Of a stretch of 64,000 nt of DNA, positions 23,801-33,450 are shown one piece after another (positions within the stretch are counted from its first letter, which is position 1; each line of letters opens with the position of its first letter). This DNA comes from Neonectria sp. B-13 (taxonomy: Eukaryota; Ascomycota; Sordariomycetes; Hypocreales; Nectriaceae), in the NCBI GenBank assembly GCA_002682825.1, contig NOKP01000002.1, positions 3,537,378 to 3,601,377 on the forward strand. Direction: 5' to 3'. A program made the translations under genes and the position numbers. The notes under the pieces were generated by a model, which was not told where the DNA came from, did no database searches, and saw nothing but the letters and a program-made list of their open reading frames with translations.

Positions 23801-25501
23801 CGGCGTCGACTCCAGGCTCCACCTCGGGATCAGCGACGGGCATTGAACCATCAGCCTTCAAGCTCGACGCCATCTCGAGGAAACGCTGCGCGGTAGTCGC
23901 AAGGCTTCCCAAGCATGATGCATATGTTGCCTTGACCAGGGGGCTAGGGACGTTTGACCTGGAACCGAGAGCCACTTCCATTCGAGGCAGCACGTATTCC
24001 ACCAGGACGTGAGAGTTGATTGGCGTAACCATTTGCACGAGTTGCAAAAGCTGAGTGATGGTCCTAATGGCGGCAATAATGACCAAGTCCGTCTCGTCCG
24101 GGCGAAGCAGCGTCATCAAATATGGCAGCACCCTGTCCAGCTTGGCTTCATCCGTAAGCCTCTCCGAGAAGGCCAGTAGTACGTCGCATGCCCTGATTCT
24201 TGACGAGGCTCGAGCAGTGTTTCTCATTGAGGATACAATAAGAGTGAGAAATATCAGAGTTCCGTCATCTTCTGGCGGCTCGAGCTCGGAAGAGACAGGA
24301 TGATCGTGGTTGGGAATGTTCAGCCGTACCGGAAAGTGGGACAGGCCGAGTCGAGAAGTAGACTGCAACGCAACCGAAGTGCGCTTTTCGGGTTGGTACC
24401 CAAGGAAGTATGAGATTTTGTCAAAGTCGTAGAAGACGCGGTCTATCCGGTCGTCGGCTTCGCCAAGATTCTTCATCGCGCCAGACATGGGGCTGTTCCC
24501 TGACGACGGGTCGGTGATAAGCTCCATATACTGGTGAAGGAAGTTGTAGAAGTAGTTTGGAAAGACTTTGCCTTTCCAAAACTCTAGATACTGTTCCGCA
24601 GAGTAGCGCTTCTCTGGGTCAAGCTGAATCATGTGGGAGATCATGTCACGAACGTCCTTGTCGGAGATGACGCTCAAGTGCGTGATGACCGGGTCGTACT
24701 CGCCGCGGCGGTACTTGTACAGCTGTGCGAGGCTGAATATTTCGGATTCAAGGAACATCTGAGCAATGACGCATCCAGCACTGAAAATGTCCATGGCCCA
24801 GGTCATTTCCGCCTTCCGTGGGGGCGCCTCTCCAGCGGCGTAGAACCGCTCAGGGGCAATATAACAAGTACGACGACTTGACGTATCGAAGAAGTAGGAG
24901 AAATCGCCTGGGTTGTCGTCCGGTAGCATGACGGGCTTGTAAGCCGAGGAGAAGTCGGACAGGTACAGCCAGTTCCAGGAGGTCACGAGAACGTTCTGCG
25001 CCTTGATGTCGCCGTGGTAGACGTCCCGCGCATGGCAGTCGCGCAGCGCGCAAAGGAGCTGGAAGGCCAGCCATTTCTTCTCGATGTCTTCCAGGAACGG
25101 TCGCGTGCTGAGGCGGTCGTAGAGGGAGCTGTAGAGGTACTGGCGCACGAGGTAGCCGTTGGACTCGGTCTCGATGATGCGCTGAAAGCCGAGGGCGTTG
25201 GGCACGTCGGCGAGGGCCTTGCGCTGCTCTGCGTCCTGTCAGCACACCCAGCAAAGCGGCGCGCACGAGCGAGGCAGGCAGCCTTACCTATCATCTGCTT
25301 CTTGTACGTCTCCAGCTTGACCTCGGGGTAGGGCTTGACGAGCACCTTGACAAGGACCAATCCATTCTCGTGGCGGCCGCGGATGCTCTTCATGAAGCGC
25401 GCGTCGCCCAGGCCCCGTTCGTAGTGCACATCGCTCAGCTCGGCCGCATCGATGCCCGCAGAGCCGACGGACGGCGTCGCGAGGGAGAAGCCTTGGCCCA
25501 T
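20835..25501 (-). CDS. VPS15: VPS15 regulatory pseudokinase/kinase of the PI3-kinase complex
   Basis: Scaffold and regulator of Vps34 phosphatidylinositol 3-kinase in endosomal sorting and autophagy. Exons 25501-25288 and 25228-20835 give 1535 aa. MGQGFS at the N-terminus is an N-myristoylation signal. The kinase domain (about 25-310) has the atypical catalytic loop YHGDIKAQNVL (Asp about 145) and DFSSAYKP in place of DFG (Asp about 163), as usual for this family. HEAT repeats occupy about 400-730, and seven-bladed WD40 repeats run from about 1115 to the end (GGDDGAVRVWD, CVGTSHGVVDLWD, TGGSDKRLRFWD). The acceptor giving KKQMIEQRKALADVPNAL is 7 nt downstream of another AG, which would shift the frame. 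Divergent from the 2EXR gene. Confidence 0.96.
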
Positions 25502-26019
25502 GGTTGGTGGGGGATGGCTGATGGGATCGTGATAGCTATCGGTCGGGGGATGGCGGCGCAGCCGTCATTTTGGACGACTGGAGCTGGAGGGGTGGCCGGG
25601 CTAGCTTGGCAGTGCGCGAAGGCGTCTGGATGTTGGTTTTTGTCGTCGAGGCAGCGCAGTTGGAGGTATTGGTGGCGGTGAGGATGGAATTACAGCTTCC
25701 TAGGAGGACGTCATTGAAGGCAGCTGGGCAGCCTCCCAATGGAGGTCACCTACTAGTAGACTACGAGGTCGGCGAGCCATTCATGCGACCTCCGTTGTGG
25801 GGCCGCAGTCCAGCTGTGCGCCCCGCTATTTGCCCGAGCTCCTAGCAGCATTCATTTACAGCATTCGCACATGCCTCTATCAGATGTTGTGCACAGCCCG
25901 TTCACACGGGAGCCTGGTCAGGGACAGCAGGTTCAATCTATCACTATCGCTATCACTTCTCTTTTCCCAGCCCAAATGCTTGGTCTTGACTAAAGATCCT
26001 CCAATGTCCTTGTTGCGTC
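25502..26019. promoter_or_regulatory. shared divergent promoter, VPS15 / 2EXR gene
   Basis: There are 518 bp between start codons. It carries short CTATCACTATCG repeats near 25938-25955. No ORF supported. Confidence 0.4.
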
Positions 26020-27423
26020 ATGTCGGGCCCCCAGAGAAACATAGCCTCTGTCTCGGGGCGGTTCAAGTCCGAGTCTCTCAGCAACCAAATCCCCCGATGG
26101 TCTATCCAACCCCAGGAATCAAGTCCGCTCTTTGCCGTTCTGCCCACGGAGATTCGCCTCCAGATCTTCTCCTACGCGCTCGCGGAAGACCAAGTCCCCT
26201 TCGATCGCGATGGATACAGACTGTACCCCTTTGCGGAGCCCAGATGGAAGATATACAATCTACGCGATGACACTAGAGAGCCCGATTTACATCTGGAGAA
26301 CGTGGGCCTGGACGAGGCCTACCTTCCATTATCTTCCTACGAAATTCCCGGTGGCGACTGGCTTCGCCCAGGCACGAGAGGCCGGAAGATCCAGCATACT
26401 TCCATCCTGCGGACCTGCCGTCGGGTGTTTGTCGAGGCGCGAGATATGCTCATGGAGAATGCGACGATCCGATTCTTCGAGGGAGACTACAACACGCCAC
26501 GGAACTGTGATCACGGCCGTGTGATGGACATGTTCACCATGCCGCGCTACACTGCGAACCGCCTCACGTCTTTCCACCTCTTTATCCCAGTGCATCTTCT
26601 GGAGCATGGCTACCTGTTTCAACGCTCCCTCGACATGAGTCCTGCCTACGATATCCGCATAACCATCCGTCAGTGCGACTGGTGGGAGACGGACCCTTCA
26701 GCTCCGCAGCTCACTCCCTACGGCACTGGCTGTGTGAATCGATTCGAGCCCTCACAGATGAAGGAGCACATGCAACTCACACAGGACCCGGAGGGCAACA
26801 CTCGGTTTCCAATCCCACCCATCCCGTTTAAGACGGGTCCGAGAAGCCCCCGTGGCGCTTGGGGAGCGGCACTTTCTCAGTTCCCGAGGCTACAGCGATT
26901 TACGATGGACTTTGAGTATAGCGAGGATGGGTTCGACGGGCTCTTGGAGCTCGCTGAATGGGCGCATCGGGTCTGGCGCTTCCGCCTTGGCGGTTCGATG
27001 AAGGGCTATTACCTTAGCACGGCCGGAATTCCCATCAAGAAGACGACCTGGCGCGGCCTAAATACCCACTGGGGAGCAACTAACTGGAGGCACAAAGCCA
27101 TGCATGCCCAGCGACAGGCCGCGGGGGAGGAAGCACCTTATCTTGCTCCATGTTGTGTCCGTCGCAGGGCACTCATGGACAAAGTCATCGGGCCCCAAAT
27201 GTACACATTCACGGTTACCTGGACAGCGCGTAAGCTAGAGCCTGAGGATGGTGACGATCCTAGCATTCTTGGTCCCGAGGCTTTGTCCGACCAGTGGAAC
27301 GAGCTACCAACAGATGGCATCGCAGAACCGCTCTCCTTGGACGATTGGTATTCAGGCGAGTGGCCAAGTTATGAGCTTCTACACCCGAACCGTTCCTCTG
27401 GTGTCGATCGACCACAATATTGA
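26020..27423 (+). CDS. 2EXR/F-box-like domain protein, uncharacterised
   Basis: A single-exon frame of 467 aa. Near the N-terminus LPTEIRLQIFSYALAEDQ (about 41-58) matches the fungal 2EXR motif, an F-box-like element common in expanded Pezizomycotina families of unknown role. A second region reads ILRTCRRVFVEARDML, typical of the same families. The rest contains a Trp/Tyr-rich central region without an enzymatic signature. No signal peptide or membrane helix was seen. Such genes are often lineage-specific and intronless, as here. No function is assigned beyond a possible protein-interaction role. Confidence 0.82.
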   Translation: MSGPQRNIASVSGRFKSESLSNQIPRWSIQPQESSPLFAVLPTEIRLQIFSYALAEDQVPFDRDGYRLYPFAEPRWKIYNLRDDTREPDLHLENVGLDEAYLPLSSYEIPGGDWLRPGTRGRKIQHTSILRTCRRVFVEARDMLMENATIRFFEGDYNTPRNCDHGRVMDMFTMPRYTANRLTSFHLFIPVHLLEHGYLFQRSLDMSPAYDIRITIRQCDWWETDPSAPQLTPYGTGCVNRFEPSQMKEHMQLTQDPEGNTRFPIPPIPFKTGPRSPRGAWGAALSQFPRLQRFTMDFEYSEDGFDGLLELAEWAHRVWRFRLGGSMKGYYLSTAGIPIKKTTWRGLNTHWGATNWRHKAMHAQRQAAGEEAPYLAPCCVRRRALMDKVIGPQMYTFTVTWTARKLEPEDGDDPSILGPEALSDQWNELPTDGIAEPLSLDDWYSGEWPSYELLHPNRSSGVDRPQY

Positions 27424-28005
27424 CAGTAAACAGCGCAGTGACTGAAAATTTGGAGATCTTACAAAGTCGTTGATATTCATTGTCTGCCAACTCAAACCCG
27501 TACCCCGTACATTGAATCCCTGTCCTTGCCGAAGAACCTTGTGAGGTCCAGTAGGACATTTCAACCCCAAAAAGCCATGGCACTAGCAGCTGCACTTGTG
27601 AATAATCAAAAGAAAAGGATCAAGTCTCATAAACTTTTTTAGATGTACCCATTTTGTTCGCGGCCGTAAACCTAGACAGAACAACCAAAAGAAAAGGAAG
27701 ACCTAGCCGTAGTAGTCGGCAAAAGCATCACACACCCCAACGCTATGAATATTTCCTATTCGGAAATCGAGAGAGCCAAGAGCAAAAGAGCCCATCAGCG
27801 GATGCATGCTCACGCTTTCATGAAAAGAGATGTGGAATCAATGAACCAAAAGACAAGATGTCCCAGTTATCTCCCGCTTCCGTGACGCCGACAATGACGA
27901 GGGGCGAAAAAAATACAATGAGAAACAGAATGGTGACAGATGGCCGAGCATGGACAATCAGAGTGTCGCCATGACCAACTCCCTTGCACGCGGTCCGTAG
28001 CCGTT
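27424..28005. other. 3' intergenic, convergent genes
   Basis: A 582 bp tail-to-tail spacer, A-rich on the plus strand. It should hold both 3' ends; no gene seen. Confidence 0.4.
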
Positions 28006-29214
28006 CTAAGGTCCACGATTCCGCATGGCTCGGGTTGATCGGTACTGGAGCTTGGGCATTTCCATATCAATATCAATGCCCTCATCCGCCTCGATGATGT
28101 TGGGGTCAACCTCAAGGGGCGCCTCTGGGTCCATAATAGGCCTGGCTGCTTCAAGCTTGGCAGGTTCCTCCTTGGTTTGCGTCATTGCTATACCGTCCTT
28201 GAGACCGGGAGACATCTCACGACGCATGCTGATGGGTCGGCGTGTCCGGACCTTTCCCAACTCGCCTGTCTCCTTGGCCAGCTCAGGCTCCTCGCGCTGC
28301 ACACGTTCCATCTCCTTGGTGGCCGATTCCAGGACCCCGGTGAGCTGCTTCTGCACCTTTGAGATCTCATCGTTGCAATCACCATCTCGCAAGAACTGGT
28401 GGGCACCGTGCTCACACATGCTCTGGACGATTTCGAGGCTCTTGTCTAATCGATCGTACACATCCGGGGGTTGGTTCTTGCCCCCACCAGGACCGAAGCC
28501 AGGCCGTGATATTGACGACATTGGGTTAAACCGGCGTGTGCTCATATATCTTAGTGAGGGGAGGGCCTCAAGACCATTCTCATCACCATCGGCCTGGCCC
28601 TCTTCAGACATATCCACCTCAGCTAGGCGCTTGATCTGGGCGACCTTGGCAGCCATCTTGGCCTTTCGCATGAGATTTCGGCTTGATGACACGAATCTCA
28701 CAAGATCGTCGAAGAAGCCTTGCACATAGCTGTCATAGTACACAATGATCATGCTTCGTGTTCGATATGCCGGGGGCGCGCCCTCGGCAGACACCATCGA
28801 CGCTGACCGTTGTCTCCTCTTCGCTTGTTGTTGCCGGACTCGAGTGCGCGCTGCTTTCATTGCTTCCTGCGACTGCTTCAAGGCGGTTGGGCTGGGTGGA
28901 GAGGCTGGGGACTGTTCTTTCTTGGCGTCTGCAGACGGCGTCGAGGGTCCGGGTGACACTAGGGGAGCATCTTCAGGTATCGTATCGTCGGGGTTACCGT
29001 CAGGAGCGGAGGTCATGGGGATGTCATCCTTGGGTCTGAGAGACTCAGTCGAGCCCTTGTTGCGCAGGGACTTGGTCTCGGGGCTCTTTCCCTCAGCTGC
29101 AGCAACAGCGGCCAGCTCGGCCTGGCGTTGGTCGATCTGGCCGCTGAGGTCGTCCAGTTGTTTGAGCCAGCCCGGGACGTTGTTGGCAAGGTTTTTCAGA
29201 GCATCCATAGCCAT
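28006..29214 (-). CDS. uncharacterised protein, probably conserved in filamentous fungi (402 aa)
   Basis: A single-exon frame starts at MAMDALKNLANNVPGWLKQL. The first 40 residues look amphipathic and helical (LDDLSGQIDQRQAELAAVAAAEG). A Ser/Pro-rich low-complexity stretch with basic clusters follows (about 50-150). The middle has MIIVYYDSYVQGFFDDLVRFVSSSRNLMRKAKMAAKVAQIKRL (given here only as the segment around 155-200), which looks folded and helical. Then comes DRLDKSLEIVQSMCEHGAHQ with a conserved-looking Cys/His pair. The C-terminus is acidic and ends in RSTRAMRNRGP. I recognise no named family. Codon use and clean length support a real gene. Confidence 0.78.
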   Translation of the reverse strand: MAMDALKNLANNVPGWLKQLDDLSGQIDQRQAELAAVAAAEGKSPETKSLRNKGSTESLRPKDDIPMTSAPDGNPDDTIPEDAPLVSPGPSTPSADAKKEQSPASPPSPTALKQSQEAMKAARTRVRQQQAKRRQRSASMVSAEGAPPAYRTRSMIIVYYDSYVQGFFDDLVRFVSSSRNLMRKAKMAAKVAQIKRLAEVDMSEEGQADGDENGLEALPSLRYMSTRRFNPMSSISRPGFGPGGGKNQPPDVYDRLDKSLEIVQSMCEHGAHQFLRDGDCNDEISKVQKQLTGVLESATKEMERVQREEPELAKETGELGKVRTRRPISMRREMSPGLKDGIAMTQTKEEPAKLEAARPIMDPEAPLEVDPNIIEADEGIDIDMEMPKLQYRSTRAMRNRGP

Positions 29215-30840
29215 GTCGCGGGAGTCAACTTCCGGCGGCGGTGCCGTGTTGACGGGTGGGACGGGGCGAGGTGGTTAGCACCCAACGCCCCGGAAATCGG
29301 ACAAGGAACGGGAGCGTTGATGGCCGTGCGGACACGAGAGGCGGAGGATGGAGGGAGGCTGTTGGTGTATTGCGTTTGAGCTAAGTAGGTAGGTAGGTCG
29401 ACGGTACAGGACAATAACAAAAGGCAAGCGACGTAGTTGGGAAGCAGTCTATGGGTCGAGCGGGTATCGTGGAGGTGTGAAGGTGAGCAGGGCGTGGTGG
29501 CGATGTTTTGTTTCGGGGAGTATGGAGATTAAGTTGGCAGCATAATCATCCAGCGCGGTGGATCGTGGATCTCCAGTAGGTTCGTGTCGTCGTGGTCTCG
29601 TGATGGGCGGCAAGTATTGATTTCCTCCTTGGCGGAACAGGATAGACACCGGATGAGAGAGGGAGGAGGCGGAGGAGGAGGCGTCTAGGGAATGAGAACG
29701 AGACAAAGTTTCGAAGCAAGCAGCTCCCTGGGTTATTGAATCGGGTGGTGGTGAGCCTTGCACTCTTTAGGCTGGCTGAATGGATGCGAGTCGAGTGACG
29801 TTGGCCCACAAAGGCACAGACCAAGCTAAAAGCACAGCGCCGTAGCGGAACCAGCAGCACCCTGGACGCTACCTAGGAAGCAGGGAGCTAGGGGGGCCGG
29901 GGGCGCTCGGTCGATGGGGGCTTTCAACTTTAGGCGGGAGTTGGTGGGTGGTGGGCTTTCGGCGGGGGCGCGGATGGATGGCGACGAGCCGCTAGGTCAA
30001 GACCGCCCGAACGACGCTTGGAGTCTTGGCTTGGACCGTGGATCTTGGACCCTAATTGTTGTGCCGTAGCCGCTAACTCGCAGCCCAGGTCGTCGCTCTC
30101 TCGACTTTGTCCAGGGGGAGCCGCGAGCGGGGAGGGGGGCGCTAGCGGGAGGGATGGAGAGAAGCCAGCTAGCGGCTGGGGGTGTGGGTGAGATGGTGAG
30201 GTGAGTCTGTTTGTCTGAATGGAGAGAGTGGAGGCTGGGCAGGGAGAAGAAGTTGGAGGGTGGCGCCGATGAATGGGACGGCAAGAACAGGAGGGAGGCA
30301 AGGAGGGAGCGAGGCTTGCCAACAATAAGTATTGGCTAAGTATGGGTGGGGGGGAGAGGAAGAAGGGAAGAAGGGAAAAAGAGAAGCAGGCAATGGAAGG
30401 CGAAGAAGAATGGATCGGCGGGGAGAGAAACGGGGACAGGGCGTGCAGGCGAAGGTGAGAGATTTCTATTTAAATGCACAGGGGACGACGACGTCCATTA
30501 GCCATACAGCCACACATGAGACAACGCAACACACCCGGTAGGTAAGTACCATGCCCGGTCTACGAATACGTACTGGTTCCCGTTCGAAGAGGTAAGTACC
30601 TACCGTAAGTTGCAGTGGAGTGCATGAGGTCCGGCGGCACATGGCAACGTCTGTACTAACTAGAAGTGAGGTGCTGCGTGTGAAGGTGAAGCATGGGCGG
30701 CAGGGCCGGTGTGCGCATGGATTGCCGCTGCTGCAGAATGGCCCCTGGCCACAGACCGGAGCGAGGGGGGGACGAGAGACGAGAGGCAACAAGGGGGGGT
30801 TCGATGAGATGACAGATGGACCAGACGAGCGAGCATGCGT
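29215..30840. other. gene-poor tract, probable upstream region of the 28006 gene
   Basis: The minus strand is rich in C and T (for example 29.5-30.4 kb), as in long leaders and promoters of filamentous fungi. Several short overlapping ORFs exist on both strands but none shows a family motif or plausible splice structure. A GTAGGTAGGTAGGT run is at about 29386-29398. Confidence 0.45.
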
Positions 30841-30950
30841 GGATGTGGATGTGGATGTGGACATGGAAGTTGGTGGTGGACGTGGTGGATGTGGATGCGG
30901 ATGCGGATGCGGATGTGGATGCGTGCGGGATGCGGGATGCGGGATATGGG
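30841..30950 (+). repeat. G-rich hexanucleotide repeat (GGATGT/GGATGC)n, degenerate
   Basis: Two blocks of GGATGT and GGATGC units run at 30841-30870 and 30886-30950, interrupted by GGTGGTGGACGTGG. The strand is strongly G-rich. Open frames across the array, such as a His-Pro run on the minus strand, are products of the repeat. Confidence 0.8.
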
Positions 30951-33084
30951 AATGGGCAGCGGGAAGTAAACGGCGACACACGCACAGAGTACTCGCCTCT
31001 GATACAGTATTCCGTATATTGTACGAATTCATACGACCCTGAAACGTCCTTGGATGCCCTGACGAGTCTGCCAACACCTCCTAGGAAACATCAAGGAGGT
31101 TCAATCCATTTAGCGGCCCTCCAACTCGGTCCTTCTTCATCCCTCTCCCCGGCTCAACCACAAACACACTGCCAGGTGTGGGAAGCATGAAAAGTGCAGA
31201 AGAACGAGAAGAGGGGGTGGGGTCGCGGTTACGGGATTGGGGATTAGAAGAAACTCGCTGTCAAGTGTCAGACGCTCCATGACATGGATGGCGGCTGTTT
31301 GTCAGAGGAGGACCTACCCCATTGAGTCCATCTTCAAACAGCCAAGCAAGGATGTCGGATAGGAAGTTGTAGATAGGTACATAGTACTGTAGTTTTCATC
31401 CTCCCACTCCCTACCCCAAGCATGCGTGTACGAATAGCCCTAGCTAGCTAGCATGCTAGACGTAGCACAAAACACAAATAGGGAACCGTCATCGATCGCG
31501 TCTTGTCCAACCCCGGCACGGTGCCGCTGTTGCTCATGGCTTGTCTTGTCCGTCCCCAGACGTTTATTTTCTCTCCTCTCACATGCCACGATATCCGCAA
31601 GATATTCCTCCGTGCCAAACCGTCGGTGGCTGGGAAATAGGACATCCGGGAAACCTCGTCCTCTCTCGAGACTTCGATTTCCTTCCCATCGCCCTGGAAC
31701 CCCAAACTGGGAGATTCTTGCGCCGTTTGGAAACGTCCGACCCAGCTCCCGCTCCCGCTGCCGATGCAGCGGTCCGCTCCCCGATAAATGCAAAGAGGCC
31801 TTCCCTTCCCTCTCCATAGCCCCAAGAATTCGGTGGGAAGGTCGACAGCAACAGACTCTGTTACATGTCCCCGAACGGGTCACTCCAATGATCTGCTTAG
31901 ACCCAAATGCGGTTCGAGCGGCGCAGATGAACATTGTGTCTCTGTCCCGCCTGCGCTGACCGACTGACGCTGGCCTGACCTAACCTCACCTTGAATCCAC
32001 GTACGCGCATAAACCTCACCACTTCCAGCCCGGCCATAACCTTTCCTGGCGACAGAGCAGGTAGTGTTAGGCTGGCACCTGCCAGCTGCAAGCCCTCGGG
32101 CAACCCTGGGGGGGACGGGCTGCGAGGCGCATAGCACACCGGAGATAGATCACCACGGCCACGCTGATCCTCGTTTTGGGCAGGCCTGGCCAAATCATCC
32201 TGGTCGTACCCCACGCGGGAGCTGCTTGCGAAGGATGGATGGCGGCGCGCCCCCCGAAGGTTTGCAGGCCTCCATAATCAGGATAAGTACGATAGCGACT
32301 GTCCTTTGTACCTTTGGTAGACACCCACCTACTTACCTAGATAGTCAACTGGTCCTGTTGGTGTCCGTCTGGGTGAACAAAGAATGGTCGATAAAATGAC
32401 CATATGCGTTTTTAGCCAGGAAATTAACCACGAATGTTAATTCAACGAACTGTACCCCACCGCCACTCGACAGGTCGTTGATGGGAAATGCCAATCTCAT
32501 CCCCGAAGGGGAAAATGAAAGCCTGGGTTACCCTGCCCGCCCTGCCACAGCACAGCACCCAGAGTATGGTGGTCTCAGAGTCTGAGATGCAAAGCAACCT
32601 TCCGCGCAGCAAGCGTCGGTTGTGAACCCACGCCAAAGACCAGTTCGCTGCAATTCCCACATCGGGACAAAATGTGGCTGTCGCGCGTCATCAGCCTTGT
32701 TTCTTAGCATTGCCCGCGTCCCGCTTTGTGCTTGTGTCTCTTATCTGTCGTGTCCGTGCCGTGTCTAGACTACGTCGTGCTGGCTGTAGGATAGTTGTCT
32801 GGCTGTGCTGGGGGGGTGACAGCCGGTTTGGTCCAACAAGAAAGCCTCCTTCACCTCACTTGGCGGACTCATTCAGACTCACAACCAACAACAACCACTC
32901 TGACCACCAAAACGATACCGTCTTTTCTTCCGTATGTTCTTCCTCGTCTCCCCTTTCAATTTCCGTCTGCTCGTCTCTGCGGCACTACGCTACCTACCTC
33001 AACCTGCATGCACCACTGTCATCCTACCTCCCCGCCCGCCCCGTTCTGCCCTCTTCGCCCTCTCCTCACTGGCCCCCTCATTAA
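30951..33084. other. gene-poor tract
   Basis: No coding region I can support. Between about 32.85 and 33.08 kb the plus strand becomes CT-rich, as in fungal 5' leaders, just before the weak gene candidate at 33085. Confidence 0.4.
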
Positions 33085-33450
33085 ATGGTGCCCTCAGAGT
33101 TTCCTCCAGCATCCAGCCTCGACTTCAACGTTAGGTTTGCTCTATCGACACGGGGTGTGCATGATCAGCTCTAAACCTCAATTGCCTCGTTCCATGCTAC
33201 CAACCGGCAGTCTCGTTAGCACTGGCGGAGATGATTCATTGGATTGGCGAGGTATTTCTCTACGCTTCCCCCCCTGAGTTGGTTACCCTTGGTGTTGTTG
33301 GTTCCGATGCCTTGCGAACCAACTCATACACGACTAGTTCCCCCAAGCATCTCCAGCCAACGTCTCGTCCGAACCCCCAGCAGCCAACCACTGGAGATTG
33401 TTCTGTCCATGTTCCATCTCCGGGCCCCTTGCTCAACGGCGTTCTTCTAG
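33085..33450 (+). CDS. weak candidate for a small three-exon gene
   Basis: Hypothetical model only. ATG 33085 opens MVPSEFPPASSLDFN; removing 33135-33210 (GTTTGC donor, CGGCAG acceptor) and 33252-33337 (GTATTT donor, GACTAG acceptor) gives about 67 aa with an in-frame TAG at 33450. The resulting text, including VSLVSTGGDDSLDWR, looks protein-like, and a CT-rich leader lies just upstream. No family is recognised, the donors are not ideal, and it may be the 5' part or remnant of a larger gene. Confidence 0.2.

Noticed and set aside
30466..31077. 203-codon minus-strand ORF with poly-His-Pro
   Set aside because: The only striking segment is the translated GGATGY array; the rest has no protein character.
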